Below, piece by piece: positions 27,134-38,100 of a DNA stretch of 64,000 bases. Below the pieces are notes generated by a model. That model did not search any database. It was not told the origin of the DNA and saw nothing but the letters and a program-made list of their open reading frames with translations. A program made the translations under genes and the position numbers. The DNA is from Litoreibacter meonggei. Lineage in GTDB: Bacteria; Pseudomonadota; Alphaproteobacteria; Rhodobacterales; Rhodobacteraceae. Position 1 is the first letter of the stretch. Each line of letters begins with the position of its first letter. The stretch lies in contig NZ_RCCE01000001.1 in the NCBI RefSeq assembly GCF_003663885.1, positions 62,001 through 126,000 of the forward strand, read 5' to 3'.

Positions 27134-30132
27134 GCCACCTGATGCCCACCGACCTGACCCGCTGGAACCGCGCTGGCATGAGCCGGTTCGACTATCTCGA
27201 CGGCGACGCCGCGATCTGGCTGGAACGCCTCCGCGAAATTTTGACGGGGCTTTACGCCAAGGGCGTTCCGGTCGAGATGCGCCAGCCCGAGGCCTTGCGC
27301 GATCTGTTTCTGACCGAAACCTCCGATCTGGAGCGCGCCGAAGTGGATGTGGAGGCGCTGCGACGCTCCTTGGTCTGGCAGCGACTGGCACAGGCCTTGC
27401 CTCCCGCAACCGAGGACGGCGTAAAGCTGGAAAGCCGCGGTCAGCGCGGGCTGCGTGTTCGTGCGCAATATGAAGCCGGAAGCGACGGCGACTACGCTTG
27501 GGACATTTTGCGCGCCTTTGCGCGGGCCAGCCATGTCACGCTGGGCCATCTGAACGCCTATGCCAACGAAGGCTATCTGCGCACGGCAACCCAATGGGAC
27601 AACCTGCGCCGTCTGGCCGCCTTGGTGAACTACCAACCGACGCCCGCCGCCTCTGCCAGCACGTTGGTCGCGTTTGAGTTGAAGCCCGACGCCGACAGCA
27701 CGGAAATCGCCGCAGGGCTGGCGATGAAACATACGCCCACCACGGGAAAGCCGCTGGTCTTTGAAACCCTCTCCAAACTGCTTGCGCATCCAGACCTGAA
27801 TGCCGCCCGCGTGGTCGGTTGGGACGTGAACACCACGCCCCTGCCCGCGCAGAACGCCAATTGGCTCAACCCAGACGCAGACGCGATCAGCCCCGGAGAG
27901 CTGGCAATTGCCGCGGGTCAAGGCAGGGGTCAGGTGGTGACCCTCACAGATGTCAGTGACCAAAGCGAAGACGGCGATGACAGCGTGCTGACACTAACCT
28001 TCGCGCAAGGCTTGGCGCGCCGCCCGGAGAGGTCACGCGCGATGCTTTGGCGCGATCCGGCGGATGTGCTGCGCGCCTTGCCTCGCAGCACCGAAGACAC
28101 AAGCGTCGTCGAGCTGGAGCGCCCCAACGCCCTGCAGAAAAGCGACCTTGTGGAGCTTCGCGGCGGGAATGCCTCGCGCATCCTGCGCGTCGTGGACCGC
28201 AATGAAAGCCGCGTGACCCTTGCCCTGCCCAAGGACGTGGAGTTGCCGGACGCGTTCGAGTTGATCCCGCTGACACCGCTGGCCAGCGTCAAGCCAGGTT
28301 TATTCCAAGGACCAACCCCGAAGGTCGACCGCATCTTCTACATCAACGGTGGTGACGTGGTGGCGCAGGTCTGGGGCGACGACACGGATGATCTGGAAGG
28401 GCTGGCGGTTATCCGTGATGGCGTCGGCGAGGTCCGTTCGGACAAAAGCGGCGCACCGCTCGTGGGCTACACCTTCAAACCGCCCCATAGCCCCGATGTC
28501 GTCTACATGCAATTGCAGGGCGAAAAATCCGTATCGGCCAAAGTGGTGAAAGACCCCAAAGTGACGGGCGAAGACAGCGCGCGCGTCGCGTCGTTTCAAG
28601 GGGCCTTGCCCAAGGGTTTGAGCCGTGGCGCATATTTCATTCGCCGCAATCGCCGTAACGGGTCCATGCAAGCGCTGCGCGTGCGCGGATTGCGTCAGGA
28701 CAAAGGGCAGTTCCACGTCGAATTCGACGCGAACATCCCCGCCCCGCACCAGTCCGAGTTCATCGGCCCGCTCCGCAAGGCCCTGCTCCCTGACGGCCAT
28801 GACTACAACCCTGCGCCGTTTGGCAATCTTGCTCTGCTCACGCTCGAAAACATCTCCGATGCGGCTTTGGACATTTTGCGCCCCGGCCGCCCGCTGATCA
28901 TCAGCGATGCCATGACCGATGTGCAGGCCAGCCTTGCCACGATCAAGCCGCTGGGCGGCGGGCGCGTCGAAATCAGCTTGGAAATTGCAGGCTCCATCGC
29001 GTCGATGACCCGTGGTGATACCGTGTTCCAGCTGAACGCAGTCACCGCAGGTCATGGCGAAAGCAAAGGGCCAAAGACGTTGGGCTCCGGCGATGGCGAA
29101 CAGATGCGCCAAAGCTTTCTGCTGCAACTCGCCGATATCAGCCACATCGCTTCCCCCGTGCCTGAAAGCGGGGTCATGCCCGCCTTGGATGTCGCCGTGG
29201 AGGGCGAGGTTTGGCCTTATGCGGATTACATCAATCCGGCAGCTGACGGGACCCGTTCTTGGTCTTCCACCTTGGGCGAGGACGGTTTTCTGACCATCCA
29301 TTTCCGCAGGCGTCTGCCAACCGGCAGCAACAACGTCACCTTGTTGCGGCACCGTGTCGGAACCGGTGCGCGCGGGTCCGGAATGCCGCCCTTTTCCTTA
29401 GTCGAGACCTCAAAGAAGCACGCCGCCGTGAAGGCGGTTTATCAGCCCTTCGCGTCCTCGGGCGGTGCGGATCGCGAGCCGGTTGAAAGCCTGCGCACGT
29501 CCGCCCCTGCACGTCTGTCGTCAAACGGGCGCGCGGTATCCTTGCGCGACACTGAAATGCTGTGCAACCGGCATGCCGCGATTTGGCGCGCCCGCGCGCA
29601 TGAAGTGGCCACGGCGCGGCGCACCCGACTGGTGCGGCTCCATGTCGTACCCGCAGGCGGCGCAGAGCTGAACGAACAGCTCAAACTGGACCTGCAAGAG
29701 GCGCTTGGTGGTCGGGTCTTGCCCGGGGTCACGCTGGCGTTTGAACCTTACACGCCGCTATACTTGCGTATCTGGGCCGACATTCGCGCCGATCTTACCT
29801 CCTATGACGCCACAGACATTGCAGGTGCGTGTGACGCCGCCCTGCGCGCCCGTTTCGCGTTGAAACAGCGCGACTTTGGCCAGCCTGCATACATCTCCGA
29901 GGCGATTGCCGCGCTCGAAGCCGTCCCCGGCGTCGCCACCAGCATCGTCACCCGGTTCGATTACGGCCCGAACACGCCCCGTGACCTGCCGCGCGTGATG
30001 GTCCGAGACGACCAGATCGTAACGATCTTCCCCCGCGCCAACGAGGTGGCCCATATCGGCCAAAGCTCCGCCGCAGCCACCCTCTCCGGCGCGCCTTCAA
30101 TTTCCATAAATGTGCGAGGCCTCCATGACTGA
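27130..30132 (+). CDS. Large baseplate assembly protein (second J-like, Afp12 type)
   Basis: A 1000-residue wedge protein. Its N-terminal 250 residues contain the typical wedge start (RFDYLDGDAAIWLERLREIL and NLRRLAALVNYQP). The middle is a long series of beta domains, and the last 150 residues are the J-like C-terminal domain (RLHVVPAGG to PRDLPRVMV). The open frame starts at 26629 within the previous gene, but ATG 27130 (ATGA overlap) is the real start. It matches the large putative baseplate assembly proteins found after the first J protein in eCIS loci. Confidence 0.83.
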   Translation: MSHLMPTDLTRWNRAGMSRFDYLDGDAAIWLERLREILTGLYAKGVPVEMRQPEALRDLFLTETSDLERAEVDVEALRRSLVWQRLAQALPPATEDGVKLESRGQRGLRVRAQYEAGSDGDYAWDILRAFARASHVTLGHLNAYANEGYLRTATQWDNLRRLAALVNYQPTPAASASTLVAFELKPDADSTEIAAGLAMKHTPTTGKPLVFETLSKLLAHPDLNAARVVGWDVNTTPLPAQNANWLNPDADAISPGELAIAAGQGRGQVVTLTDVSDQSEDGDDSVLTLTFAQGLARRPERSRAMLWRDPADVLRALPRSTEDTSVVELERPNALQKSDLVELRGGNASRILRVVDRNESRVTLALPKDVELPDAFELIPLTPLASVKPGLFQGPTPKVDRIFYINGGDVVAQVWGDDTDDLEGLAVIRDGVGEVRSDKSGAPLVGYTFKPPHSPDVVYMQLQGEKSVSAKVVKDPKVTGEDSARVASFQGALPKGLSRGAYFIRRNRRNGSMQALRVRGLRQDKGQFHVEFDANIPAPHQSEFIGPLRKALLPDGHDYNPAPFGNLALLTLENISDAALDILRPGRPLIISDAMTDVQASLATIKPLGGGRVEISLEIAGSIASMTRGDTVFQLNAVTAGHGESKGPKTLGSGDGEQMRQSFLLQLADISHIASPVPESGVMPALDVAVEGEVWPYADYINPAADGTRSWSSTLGEDGFLTIHFRRRLPTGSNNVTLLRHRVGTGARGSGMPPFSLVETSKKHAAVKAVYQPFASSGGADREPVESLRTSAPARLSSNGRAVSLRDTEMLCNRHAAIWRARAHEVATARRTRLVRLHVVPAGGAELNEQLKLDLQEALGGRVLPGVTLAFEPYTPLYLRIWADIRADLTSYDATDIAGACDAALRARFALKQRDFGQPAYISEAIAALEAVPGVATSIVTRFDYGPNTPRDLPRVMVRDDQIVTIFPRANEVAHIGQSSAAATLSGAPSISINVRGLHD

Positions 30133-31759
30133 GAACATCAACGACCTCCGCTCGCGGGCTGGACGCATCCTCTATCGCGAGTTGCCCGAAGAATACCGGT
30201 ACCGCGATACCGGTCCCGAAGGCGAGCTTGGCGATCTGGAAGCCATGTTGCACGGTTTTGGCCACCTGCTGGACCAGATCCGCGCGACAACCGAGCAAGC
30301 CCTTGCAGACAGCTTTGCCGAACCCTTGGATGACGGGCGGGCGATCCAGCCATGGGTTGTCCCCTATCTGGCGGAGCTTTTGGGCGCAGAGCTGACAGCA
30401 CCCGACCCTGTGGCGCGCGCCGACGAGTTGAACAACTCAGTCGCGTGGTTCAAGTCGAAAGGCACATTGTCATCCATTGACGATATCGGCGATGTGGTGG
30501 TCCGCACCGAAACCGTTGCCAAAGAGGGCTGGCGCATGACTGCGCAAACGCCGCGCATGGATTTGCCGCCCTTCACGCAACACCCCGACGCGGCACAGCC
30601 TACGAATGTCATCACGCCCGATTTTCGCAAACTAAACCGTGCGGTGGTGGATGAGGACGGATCGAACCCGCTCTATCACCTGAAACCAGACCACCACGAT
30701 GACGGGGCTGAAAGCCTGTATTGGCGCGCGCTGGCACCGAACGGTGTCCCGTGTTTTCCGCGCGCCTATGACGACAGCACCGCACGCAGCCCTGACCTGC
30801 GCGACCCTGAGCGCGTGCGCCGCATTGGCCCACACCCGCGCCGCACGCTGATCCATGTACGCCCACCCCAAGGCGTGTTTCACGGCGGTCTGCCAGAGGT
30901 CGCTTTGGATCAGAGCAAGCTCGACACGTTGTTGAAAGGCAAGGAGGTCCTCAGGGCGGAAGATCTGTTGTCGATGGCGCAACTTGGCGAGGGGATCACA
31001 GGTCCGGCGGTCATGGCAAGGACCCCCGCGACACTAAATTTGCCCAACAGCGCGGTGACCTTTGAAGGCATTCGCTTCGCCAGTGCCAAGGGCCCCGTGA
31101 CCTTGAAGGGGACTGCCAACACCGACGTGACCTTCATTGATTGCGCCGTTCACACCGTTGATCTGGCATTGCCAAAAACCCAAGGCATCACCTTCCGCGC
31201 AGAGAATTCCGTGTTCGAGCTGATCCTTGCCGACCGGCGCCACGGCCAGATGGAATATTGCACGGTGATGGAGGGCGCGGAGTTCACGCGGCTGGACGCA
31301 TCGGACTGCCTCTTTAACTCTTTGGCGGATACCTTGATCTGCGCGGACGCCGAGGCCCCGCAAAGCTGTATCCGTTACTCACGCTTCGCCCCGCGCGATC
31401 TTGGCAGCAAAAAATCACGTCGCTGTCTTGACGCACGCGGCGGGTCCAACACCACCGCCCTGCCGCAGTTCATCGACCGCTGGCACAAGGATGGCGAAGG
31501 CTGCGTCAAGCGCATCGCCCGCTATGGCGAGCCCGGATACGCCGTGCTCGACACCGACACTACCGCCGCCATTACCGCTGGCGCGGAGGACGAGGGCGAG
31601 ATGGGCGTGGGCCACGGCCTGTACCACGCCGCCAGCCTGCGCGCGCTCAAGGACAAACTCGAACAATTTCTGCCGCTCGGGCAGGAGATCGCCATTTTTT
31701 ACGACCCCATGCTGGCCCTGAGCCCACCCATTTCGGGTTCCGCCGACAGCGACATATAG
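30125..31759 (+). CDS. Phage tail protein I-like baseplate protein with beta-helix domain
   Basis: A 544-residue protein. Residues 1-110 match phage tail protein I: LYRELPEEYRYRD, then HLLDQIRATTEQALADSF and PYLAELLGAEL, followed by AWFKSKGTLSSID. The next part carries short strands in a series (TFEGIRFASAKGPVTLKGT, then DVTFIDCAVHTVDLAL) resembling a right-handed beta-helix. The ATG at 30125 overlaps the previous stop region and is preferred over an earlier start at 30110. It likely links wedge proteins to outer fibre-like parts. Confidence 0.75.
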   Translation: MTENINDLRSRAGRILYRELPEEYRYRDTGPEGELGDLEAMLHGFGHLLDQIRATTEQALADSFAEPLDDGRAIQPWVVPYLAELLGAELTAPDPVARADELNNSVAWFKSKGTLSSIDDIGDVVVRTETVAKEGWRMTAQTPRMDLPPFTQHPDAAQPTNVITPDFRKLNRAVVDEDGSNPLYHLKPDHHDDGAESLYWRALAPNGVPCFPRAYDDSTARSPDLRDPERVRRIGPHPRRTLIHVRPPQGVFHGGLPEVALDQSKLDTLLKGKEVLRAEDLLSMAQLGEGITGPAVMARTPATLNLPNSAVTFEGIRFASAKGPVTLKGTANTDVTFIDCAVHTVDLALPKTQGITFRAENSVFELILADRRHGQMEYCTVMEGAEFTRLDASDCLFNSLADTLICADAEAPQSCIRYSRFAPRDLGSKKSRRCLDARGGSNTTALPQFIDRWHKDGEGCVKRIARYGEPGYAVLDTDTTAAITAGAEDEGEMGVGHGLYHAASLRALKDKLEQFLPLGQEIAIFYDPMLALSPPISGSADSDI

Positions 31760-31772
31760 AGAGGGATTTCAG

Positions 31773-34700
31773 ATGAAGGGTTCTCATTCAAGGCTCAGCT
31801 TCCGCGAGGAGCACCGCTATTCCAACATCGCCCATGTCCAAGGGGCGATGATCACCGATGCCGATTTGACCGAGGCCGGACAAATCCACCAGGACCGCGA
31901 CGAAGCACAGGGGGCTGCGTTCGCAGGCTCCGGTGTGCCTGCGGTCGGTGGAATGGTCGCGTTGGGTAAGGAAGGCGAAATACGCCTGCAATCGGGCACT
32001 GTTTTCGCCCAAGGCAAGCAAGGACATTTCCGCCTTGGCGCTTTCGAGAAAGATACCGCGGATCTGTCTCAAAGCTTTGCGGCACAGGTCGATTTACCCG
32101 ACGGCCCCGCCCTAACCAAAGGGTTGGTTTACGTGGACGTTTGGGAGCGCCCGATTATGGCGCATGAAGACAACTATCTGGCAGATGCGGGCCTGCACGG
32201 GGCGGAAACATCGTACCGCACCCGCACGATGGTCCAGCTGAAAAGCCTGCCCGAACTGGGTGAAATTTCTGCCTTGCCCAAAGCGCTGAGCGCGCATCCC
32301 GCCTTCAAGACACGCGGCAACGCGACACTGTTGCTGCAATTGGCAAACGCTTCGACCGAGCTGGACGCCTGTGATCCCTGCGCCGATCTGATTAGTGTCG
32401 ACAAAGTGCTGCCCAATGCGTTGGTGCGCTTCGAGGTTGTCTCGGTCGAGCGCAACAAAGGCGGCGCCATAGCGGCCATCCGCCTGGCCTGGTCGTCGGA
32501 AAACGCGGAAGCCGTCGAGCCGCTCGATACCCGTGCAGCCCTCGAGCGGGACAACGCGGTCTATGAATATTTCTCGGCCACGACCGAAGCGCAATTGGGC
32601 TACTTTCACCGCAGCCATGTACCTGCCCGCGGGGCATTTACCACTGACCTGCGCTCCGACACGCCAAGTGACGCGACATTGCCCAAAGACACGCCGGAAC
32701 TGGGCTACACCCATGTGCGCCGCTGGGACGGCATGGTCAGGGTGCCGCTGAACACCACCACCAAGCCGACCGGCCCGAGTGCAGCCAGCGCCGAACCAAG
32801 CGTCAGCACAAGCGACATTACTCTTGCCACGGAGTTCTTCACCCTCACATTGAACCACGCTGACAACGAGATGGTCGCGGGCGATTACTGGCTGGCGGAG
32901 TTGCGCCGCTACGCCCCCGAAGATGCGCAGGCTTTGTTGAACGGGGCACCGCTAGGCCGTCCACAACCACCCTTAGGGCCGATACACCACTTCTGCCCGA
33001 TCGGCATCTCGGATGGTCAAACACTGGAACCGTTCCCCGACGCGCTGCGCCGTCGGTTATCATTCCCAACGCTGGCCGACTTGCCCGCCAGCCATATCGG
33101 CTATGACGCCGACCCCGATTGCGACCTGCTGGGACAGACCGACACCGTACAAGAGGCGTTGGATCGTGTCTGCGAGATTGATGCAACCCATGTGGCGTTC
33201 ACCCCATCCGACGCGGCGTGCGACACGTTGAAAAACGCGCGCTCGGTCGACGATGCGCTGAACGCCCTCTGCGCCGCAGATGACAACAAGCAGTTGCAGC
33301 TGATGATGCGCACGATGATGGACTGGGGCGTGGTCTGCGGCCTGACCGCAGAGCTTGGCCCGGACGGCATCGAGTTGAGCGGTGGCGTCGCGTTGGACCG
33401 CAAAGGCATCCTGCATGAAGTCGACCGCCAAACCGTGAAACTGCAAGAACTGGACTCCGGTCAGCTGTTGCATGGCGACAATGTGAAAGACTTCGAAGCC
33501 TACTCCAAAAGCAATGACGAGATTTGCGTCGCACTCGCGGTCAACGGCACTCACCAAAGCGTCTTCCTTGCGCCAGCCAGTTTGATCTACGGGGTGGCCG
33601 ACCTGACATTATCGGATCAGGTTCGCCTGTGTTTGCGTGGAAAAGGCGCGCTGACCAAGTCCGATATGTTCCAGTCACTGCCTGAAAAACCGGGATGGCT
33701 CGAAGTGCTGACAAAGGTCCATGTTTGCCTGCGCAACTCCATCCGTCCCGTTGAAAAGTTGGAGTTAAATAAAGGCGAGGTCGTGGAGGGCAATGCGTTG
33801 TTGTCTGAGCTGATCAACGAATATGCAAAGGCCCTGAAAGAATCCGGCGATCCGCTTTGGGACGCTAAGAAAAATGAACTGCAAGAGATCAACGAAGCCT
33901 TGCAAAAGGACCTTCCCAATTCGGGCATCACCGGTACTGCGGATCAGTTGAACCTCGTCAGCATGGCGTTGCGATACGCCGCGATCATGAAAAAGGATGA
34001 GGAATTCAGGCTCGATTGTCTGTGCGACAGCGTCATTCCAGATTGCCCCGCCCTCGATACCAGCGAATGGACCCTGATCCCGTTGGCCTGCGTGACCCTG
34101 ACCAATTACACCAAGGGCAAGATTGCCGCCTCCGAGGTGTGTATGATGTGCTGCCGCAAGCAAGCCAACACCCCGCGCAGCCACCGCTTCTATCTGGGCG
34201 ATTTAGTCGGCGACATCCTCGCTGGCGTCAAAGAGCTATGTGCCGAGGAGCAATTGCGTGCGCAAGCCAGCCCGGCTGTGCGCCTGCGTGAATGGTTGCG
34301 CGACGCAGGGCCAGCTCCATGGGATCCGCCCTACGGCACGCCGCTCTGGCCGCCAAAACCCACCTATGGCGGGCACACAAACTCGACCAATTCAGGTCAG
34401 GCCGTGGGCGGCGCGGCCTCGGTGCTGAACGAATGGCAACGCGGCGACAACCCCGACATCATCAGCGTTCGAGGAAAAGAGATCAGCGAGGCGACAAGCG
34501 TACTCAAAGACGAAGGCTTCAAACTGACCGATCCGGCAGTGGTGCAAAGCGTCAAGGAGATTATCGCCCTCGTCCCAAGCGGCATGCCGCTACTAAACCG
34601 GCGACCGCAGGCGGGTGACACCGTCGTAATCCTGAGTGACGGAAAGCTGGCAACGGAATTCGTGGTGACCGAGCAAGCGTCGTTTTTCGACCGCTTCCGG

Positions 34701-35105
34701 CCCAAACTGGGCGGTCTGCTCGGTGCTGGGTTACTAGACCTGAACCTTGACGATCTGACCGGCCCCCGTGGCGGCGACAAAGGTCCAAAGATGACCCCCG
34801 GCACGGTTAAGGTCTCGCCCGGCGGCGTTATCAGGGGTCCCATTAAGGACATCGTGAAAGAGCCGATCAAGGACGTCATCAAACCAAGGATCGTTCCACC
34901 AAAGATCGTTGTGGCCAAGGACGTGAACAGCATCCTATCGGCCAATCCGGGCAAACCCGTTGTATCTGTAACAAGCAGGCGTCCGACCGCGCCAAGCCCG
35001 TCTGCGCCGAAATCCGCAAAAGGGTCCGGGACAATTAAGGGAAAACGTCGCGCCACGACACCTATCAAACGGCGTCGATCTACAAAACCTAAGCCAAAGA
35101 AGTGA
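31773..35105 (+). CDS. DUF6519-type large eCIS protein with basic C-terminal tail
   Basis: An 1110-residue protein whose start (SRLSFREEHRYSNIAHVQG then MITDADLTEAGQ) matches the DUF6519 pattern seen in large eCIS and phage-like baseplate proteins. Residues from about 400 to 850 contain coiled and helical parts with several Cys pairs (CDPCAD, CLCDSVIPDCP, CMMCCRK). Around residues 905-965 is a PASTA-like segment (ISEATSVLKDEGFKL). The last 35 residues are Lys/Arg/Pro-rich. It may be the outermost appendage or target-binding part, since no separate tail fibre gene is evident; this is inference from position. Confidence 0.6.
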   Translation: MKGSHSRLSFREEHRYSNIAHVQGAMITDADLTEAGQIHQDRDEAQGAAFAGSGVPAVGGMVALGKEGEIRLQSGTVFAQGKQGHFRLGAFEKDTADLSQSFAAQVDLPDGPALTKGLVYVDVWERPIMAHEDNYLADAGLHGAETSYRTRTMVQLKSLPELGEISALPKALSAHPAFKTRGNATLLLQLANASTELDACDPCADLISVDKVLPNALVRFEVVSVERNKGGAIAAIRLAWSSENAEAVEPLDTRAALERDNAVYEYFSATTEAQLGYFHRSHVPARGAFTTDLRSDTPSDATLPKDTPELGYTHVRRWDGMVRVPLNTTTKPTGPSAASAEPSVSTSDITLATEFFTLTLNHADNEMVAGDYWLAELRRYAPEDAQALLNGAPLGRPQPPLGPIHHFCPIGISDGQTLEPFPDALRRRLSFPTLADLPASHIGYDADPDCDLLGQTDTVQEALDRVCEIDATHVAFTPSDAACDTLKNARSVDDALNALCAADDNKQLQLMMRTMMDWGVVCGLTAELGPDGIELSGGVALDRKGILHEVDRQTVKLQELDSGQLLHGDNVKDFEAYSKSNDEICVALAVNGTHQSVFLAPASLIYGVADLTLSDQVRLCLRGKGALTKSDMFQSLPEKPGWLEVLTKVHVCLRNSIRPVEKLELNKGEVVEGNALLSELINEYAKALKESGDPLWDAKKNELQEINEALQKDLPNSGITGTADQLNLVSMALRYAAIMKKDEEFRLDCLCDSVIPDCPALDTSEWTLIPLACVTLTNYTKGKIAASEVCMMCCRKQANTPRSHRFYLGDLVGDILAGVKELCAEEQLRAQASPAVRLREWLRDAGPAPWDPPYGTPLWPPKPTYGGHTNSTNSGQAVGGAASVLNEWQRGDNPDIISVRGKEISEATSVLKDEGFKLTDPAVVQSVKEIIALVPSGMPLLNRRPQAGDTVVILSDGKLATEFVVTEQASFFDRFRPKLGGLLGAGLLDLNLDDLTGPRGGDKGPKMTPGTVKVSPGGVIRGPIKDIVKEPIKDVIKPRIVPPKIVVAKDVNSILSANPGKPVVSVTSRRPTAPSPSAPKSAKGSGTIKGKRRATTPIKRRRSTKPKPKK

Positions 35106-35124
35106 TGGAACACGTGGATAGGTC

Positions 35125-38100
35125 ATGAAAACCAAGGCGCGCACAGTAACACGAACCGCTCGGCCCTCGCGGTCCGTGGTTCCTGTGCGCCGCCCGCAGC
35201 CCTCGACCCTGCGCCCGATGCCCACCGTTCTGAGCCCCAGCCTGACCGTCGGGGCCGTCAATGATCCGGCGGAGCGCGAGGCTGAAACCATGGCAGCCCG
35301 TGTCGTTGGGGCGACGGCACCAGCTGCGATCTCAACCTCTGTTGCAGCGCCCGCAGCCGGTACGGCCGCACCCCTACAGCGCAATGCCGAGACCCAGCCC
35401 AACCTCGACGAATTGACTCCGGTTCCGGCCCCTGCGGACCAACAGGATTTCGACCTGCCCGCCGAGAATGACGTGGCCACCGAAGGGCTGGACGCCGCCG
35501 ATATGGGGGAACTCGAAAGCGGCGCGCCCGTTGACACCGGCGGCGTGGCGGAGGGCGAGCTTCAGACTTCTGCATCGCCCACTGCGGTTGTCGGGCGTAT
35601 GGGCGGCCCCGCCCCCTCCGATGTGTCGCGGCTTGTTGTCAATCCCGGGCCTGGCCGTCCGCTGCCCAGCGGCGTGCGCGCGCGCGTCGAGCCGCATTTC
35701 GGCACCAGTTTCGAAGATGTGCGGCTGCATGACAGCCCCGCCGACCAAGACGCCGCCGCCCGCATCGGCGCGCGCGCCTTTGCCCATAAGAACCGTATCT
35801 GGCTTGGCCGTGGGGAAAGCCCCACCAATACCCGCCTGATGGCGCATGAGTTGACCCATGTGGTGCAGCAAACCAAAGGGGCCGAGGCCCTGCCCCTGCG
35901 CCGCGAGCCCGTCCGGCGCGAAGACGCCCCTGAAGCTGGCGGCTTCGGCAGCGGCGCGATAGAGGCGCTCGCCCGCTACGTTCCGGGCTACACGTTGATC
36001 ACGGTGATCATGGGTCGCACGCTGTTCTCGGGCAAAAAGGTCCTGAAAACCGCTACCAACCTGCTGGGTGGACTCTTTGGTCTGCACCCGCTTGGCACGG
36101 TCCTGTTCGACAAGCTGCGCGAGACCCGCATGGTCGACGAGGCCTTCCAATGGGTGCAAACCCGCCTTGGCGATTTGAACCTGACATGGTCGCGTTTGAA
36201 GGGGGTGATCGCCAAAGCCCTCAGCCCGCCGCTTTTGGGCGCGAAAGAGTTCATCATGGAGCAGTTCCTGCCCCTTGTCCGTGACATCGGCACTTTCGCG
36301 GTGGATGTGGGTAAGAAGGTGTTGGAATTCACCGTGCGCGGCGCGCTGAAACTGGCTGGGCCTTACGCGGACAAGGTTTGGGCCATCATCCAGCAAGCGG
36401 GCGACGTGTTGGATCTGATCGTCGAGAACCCGCTCGCTTTTGCCAAAAACCTGATCAAGGCCGTCGGCGGCGGCTTTATGAAATTCGGGGCCAACATATT
36501 GCAGCACCTCAAGAAGGGTCTGCTCGGCTGGCTGTTCGGGGCCATTGCAGGCGCAGGGATCACCCTGCCCGCCAAGTTCGACTTCAAGGGGTTGATGTCG
36601 CTGGTCATGCAAATCCTCGGCCTGACCTACGCCACCTTCCGCGCGCAGCTGGTCAAGCAGCTGGGGCCATCAGGGGAACGCAAAGTGGCGCTGATTGAAA
36701 AATCGGTCGAGATCGTGAAGGTGCTGTTGAAAGAAGGCTTCGCGGGCATCTGGCAAAAAATGCTGGAGATGATCGAGAACTTCAAAGCCACTCTGATCGG
36801 CGGCATTTCGACCATGGTGATCACGACGGTGATCAAGGCGGGGATTTCGTGGTTGGCGGGTCTGTCCAATCCCGTGGGGGCCGTGGTGAAGGTCGTTTTG
36901 GGCATCTACGATCTGATCGTGGCCTTCATCGAGCGGCTGCAACAGATCATGGATGTGGCGCAGTCCATCTTCTCCTCCGTCGGGGCCATTGCGCGCGGCC
37001 AGACCGAGGCGGCGGCCAACTTTGTCGAGCAAACCATCGGGCGCACGGTGCCGGTCGTCATCGCCTTCCTCGCCGCGGCCCTGGGGCTTGGTGGCATTTC
37101 GTCGAAGATCAAGGCGGTGATCACCAAGCTGCAAGCGCCTGTTAAAAAGGCGATGGGCAAGATGATCGCCTTCGTGATCAAGAAGGCCAAAGCGCTGTTC
37201 TCTAAACTGATCGGCAAGCTGAACGGCAAGCGCAAGCTGCCCTCCAAGGCGTTCAAGATCGGGCGCACACCTCACACGATCTTTGGCAAGAAAGTTGGCC
37301 GCAAGATCGAGGTTTACATGGCCAGCGATGAAGGGCCGCTGAAAGGCAAAGGTCCCGCCACCAACGCCGCGACCAAGGATATCGACGACAAAACCGCCAC
37401 CGAGCGATCCAACAAGCTGGAGAAATCCAGCAACGAGTCCACCGAGGAGACGAACGCGGAAACCAAAGGGATCGACCCGCAATCCGAAAAGCAAAACAAC
37501 AAAACCAAATTTGCCGCGCTGCACGCCGAACTTGAAGAGGCCGCTGCGGAATTCGAACTGTTGGGGCGCGACATCGAAACCGACCCGTTCCTTGACACCG
37601 ATGGGGACGGCCAAGCGCTGCTGCGCGCGAAAGAACCCCGCTCCGAGTTTTTCGAAGGTCAGGTGGAGACCTACAGCAAGCTGACCGATGCCGCGTCCAA
37701 GAACGACCCCAAAGACGGCTATCGCCTGTCGCGGTTCTACGAGCTGGATCACACCATCGAAAAGCGCTTTCCCTTGGGCGTGTTCGAACAACTGCACACG
37801 CTCAACGACCTGTCCGCCACACCGCAACCCGATACCCAATTTCTGCGCGCATCTCGCAAAGCCAAGGCTGAAAAAACCGGCGCGAACCCTCTGCCCGGCA
37901 CCAGTTTGAACGCCAGTGTTCAGAAAGGTGCGGCACCAGTTCTTGGCCAACTCAACAGCAAGGCCACCGGAGACAAGATCGGGCCGGACGCAGGCGGCTT
38001 CCCTGCCATCGCGGTTTACCATCGCAACCACATCAACCTGAAAGGCAAGGGCCTGCCCAAGGCAGCGGCGATCATCGCCGAGGCGATGAAAAAGAAAACC

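Noticed and set aside
36670-38031. A 453-codon open frame opposite the toxin gene
   Set aside because: Shadow frame caused by high GC codon bias; low-complexity product and no ribosome binding site.
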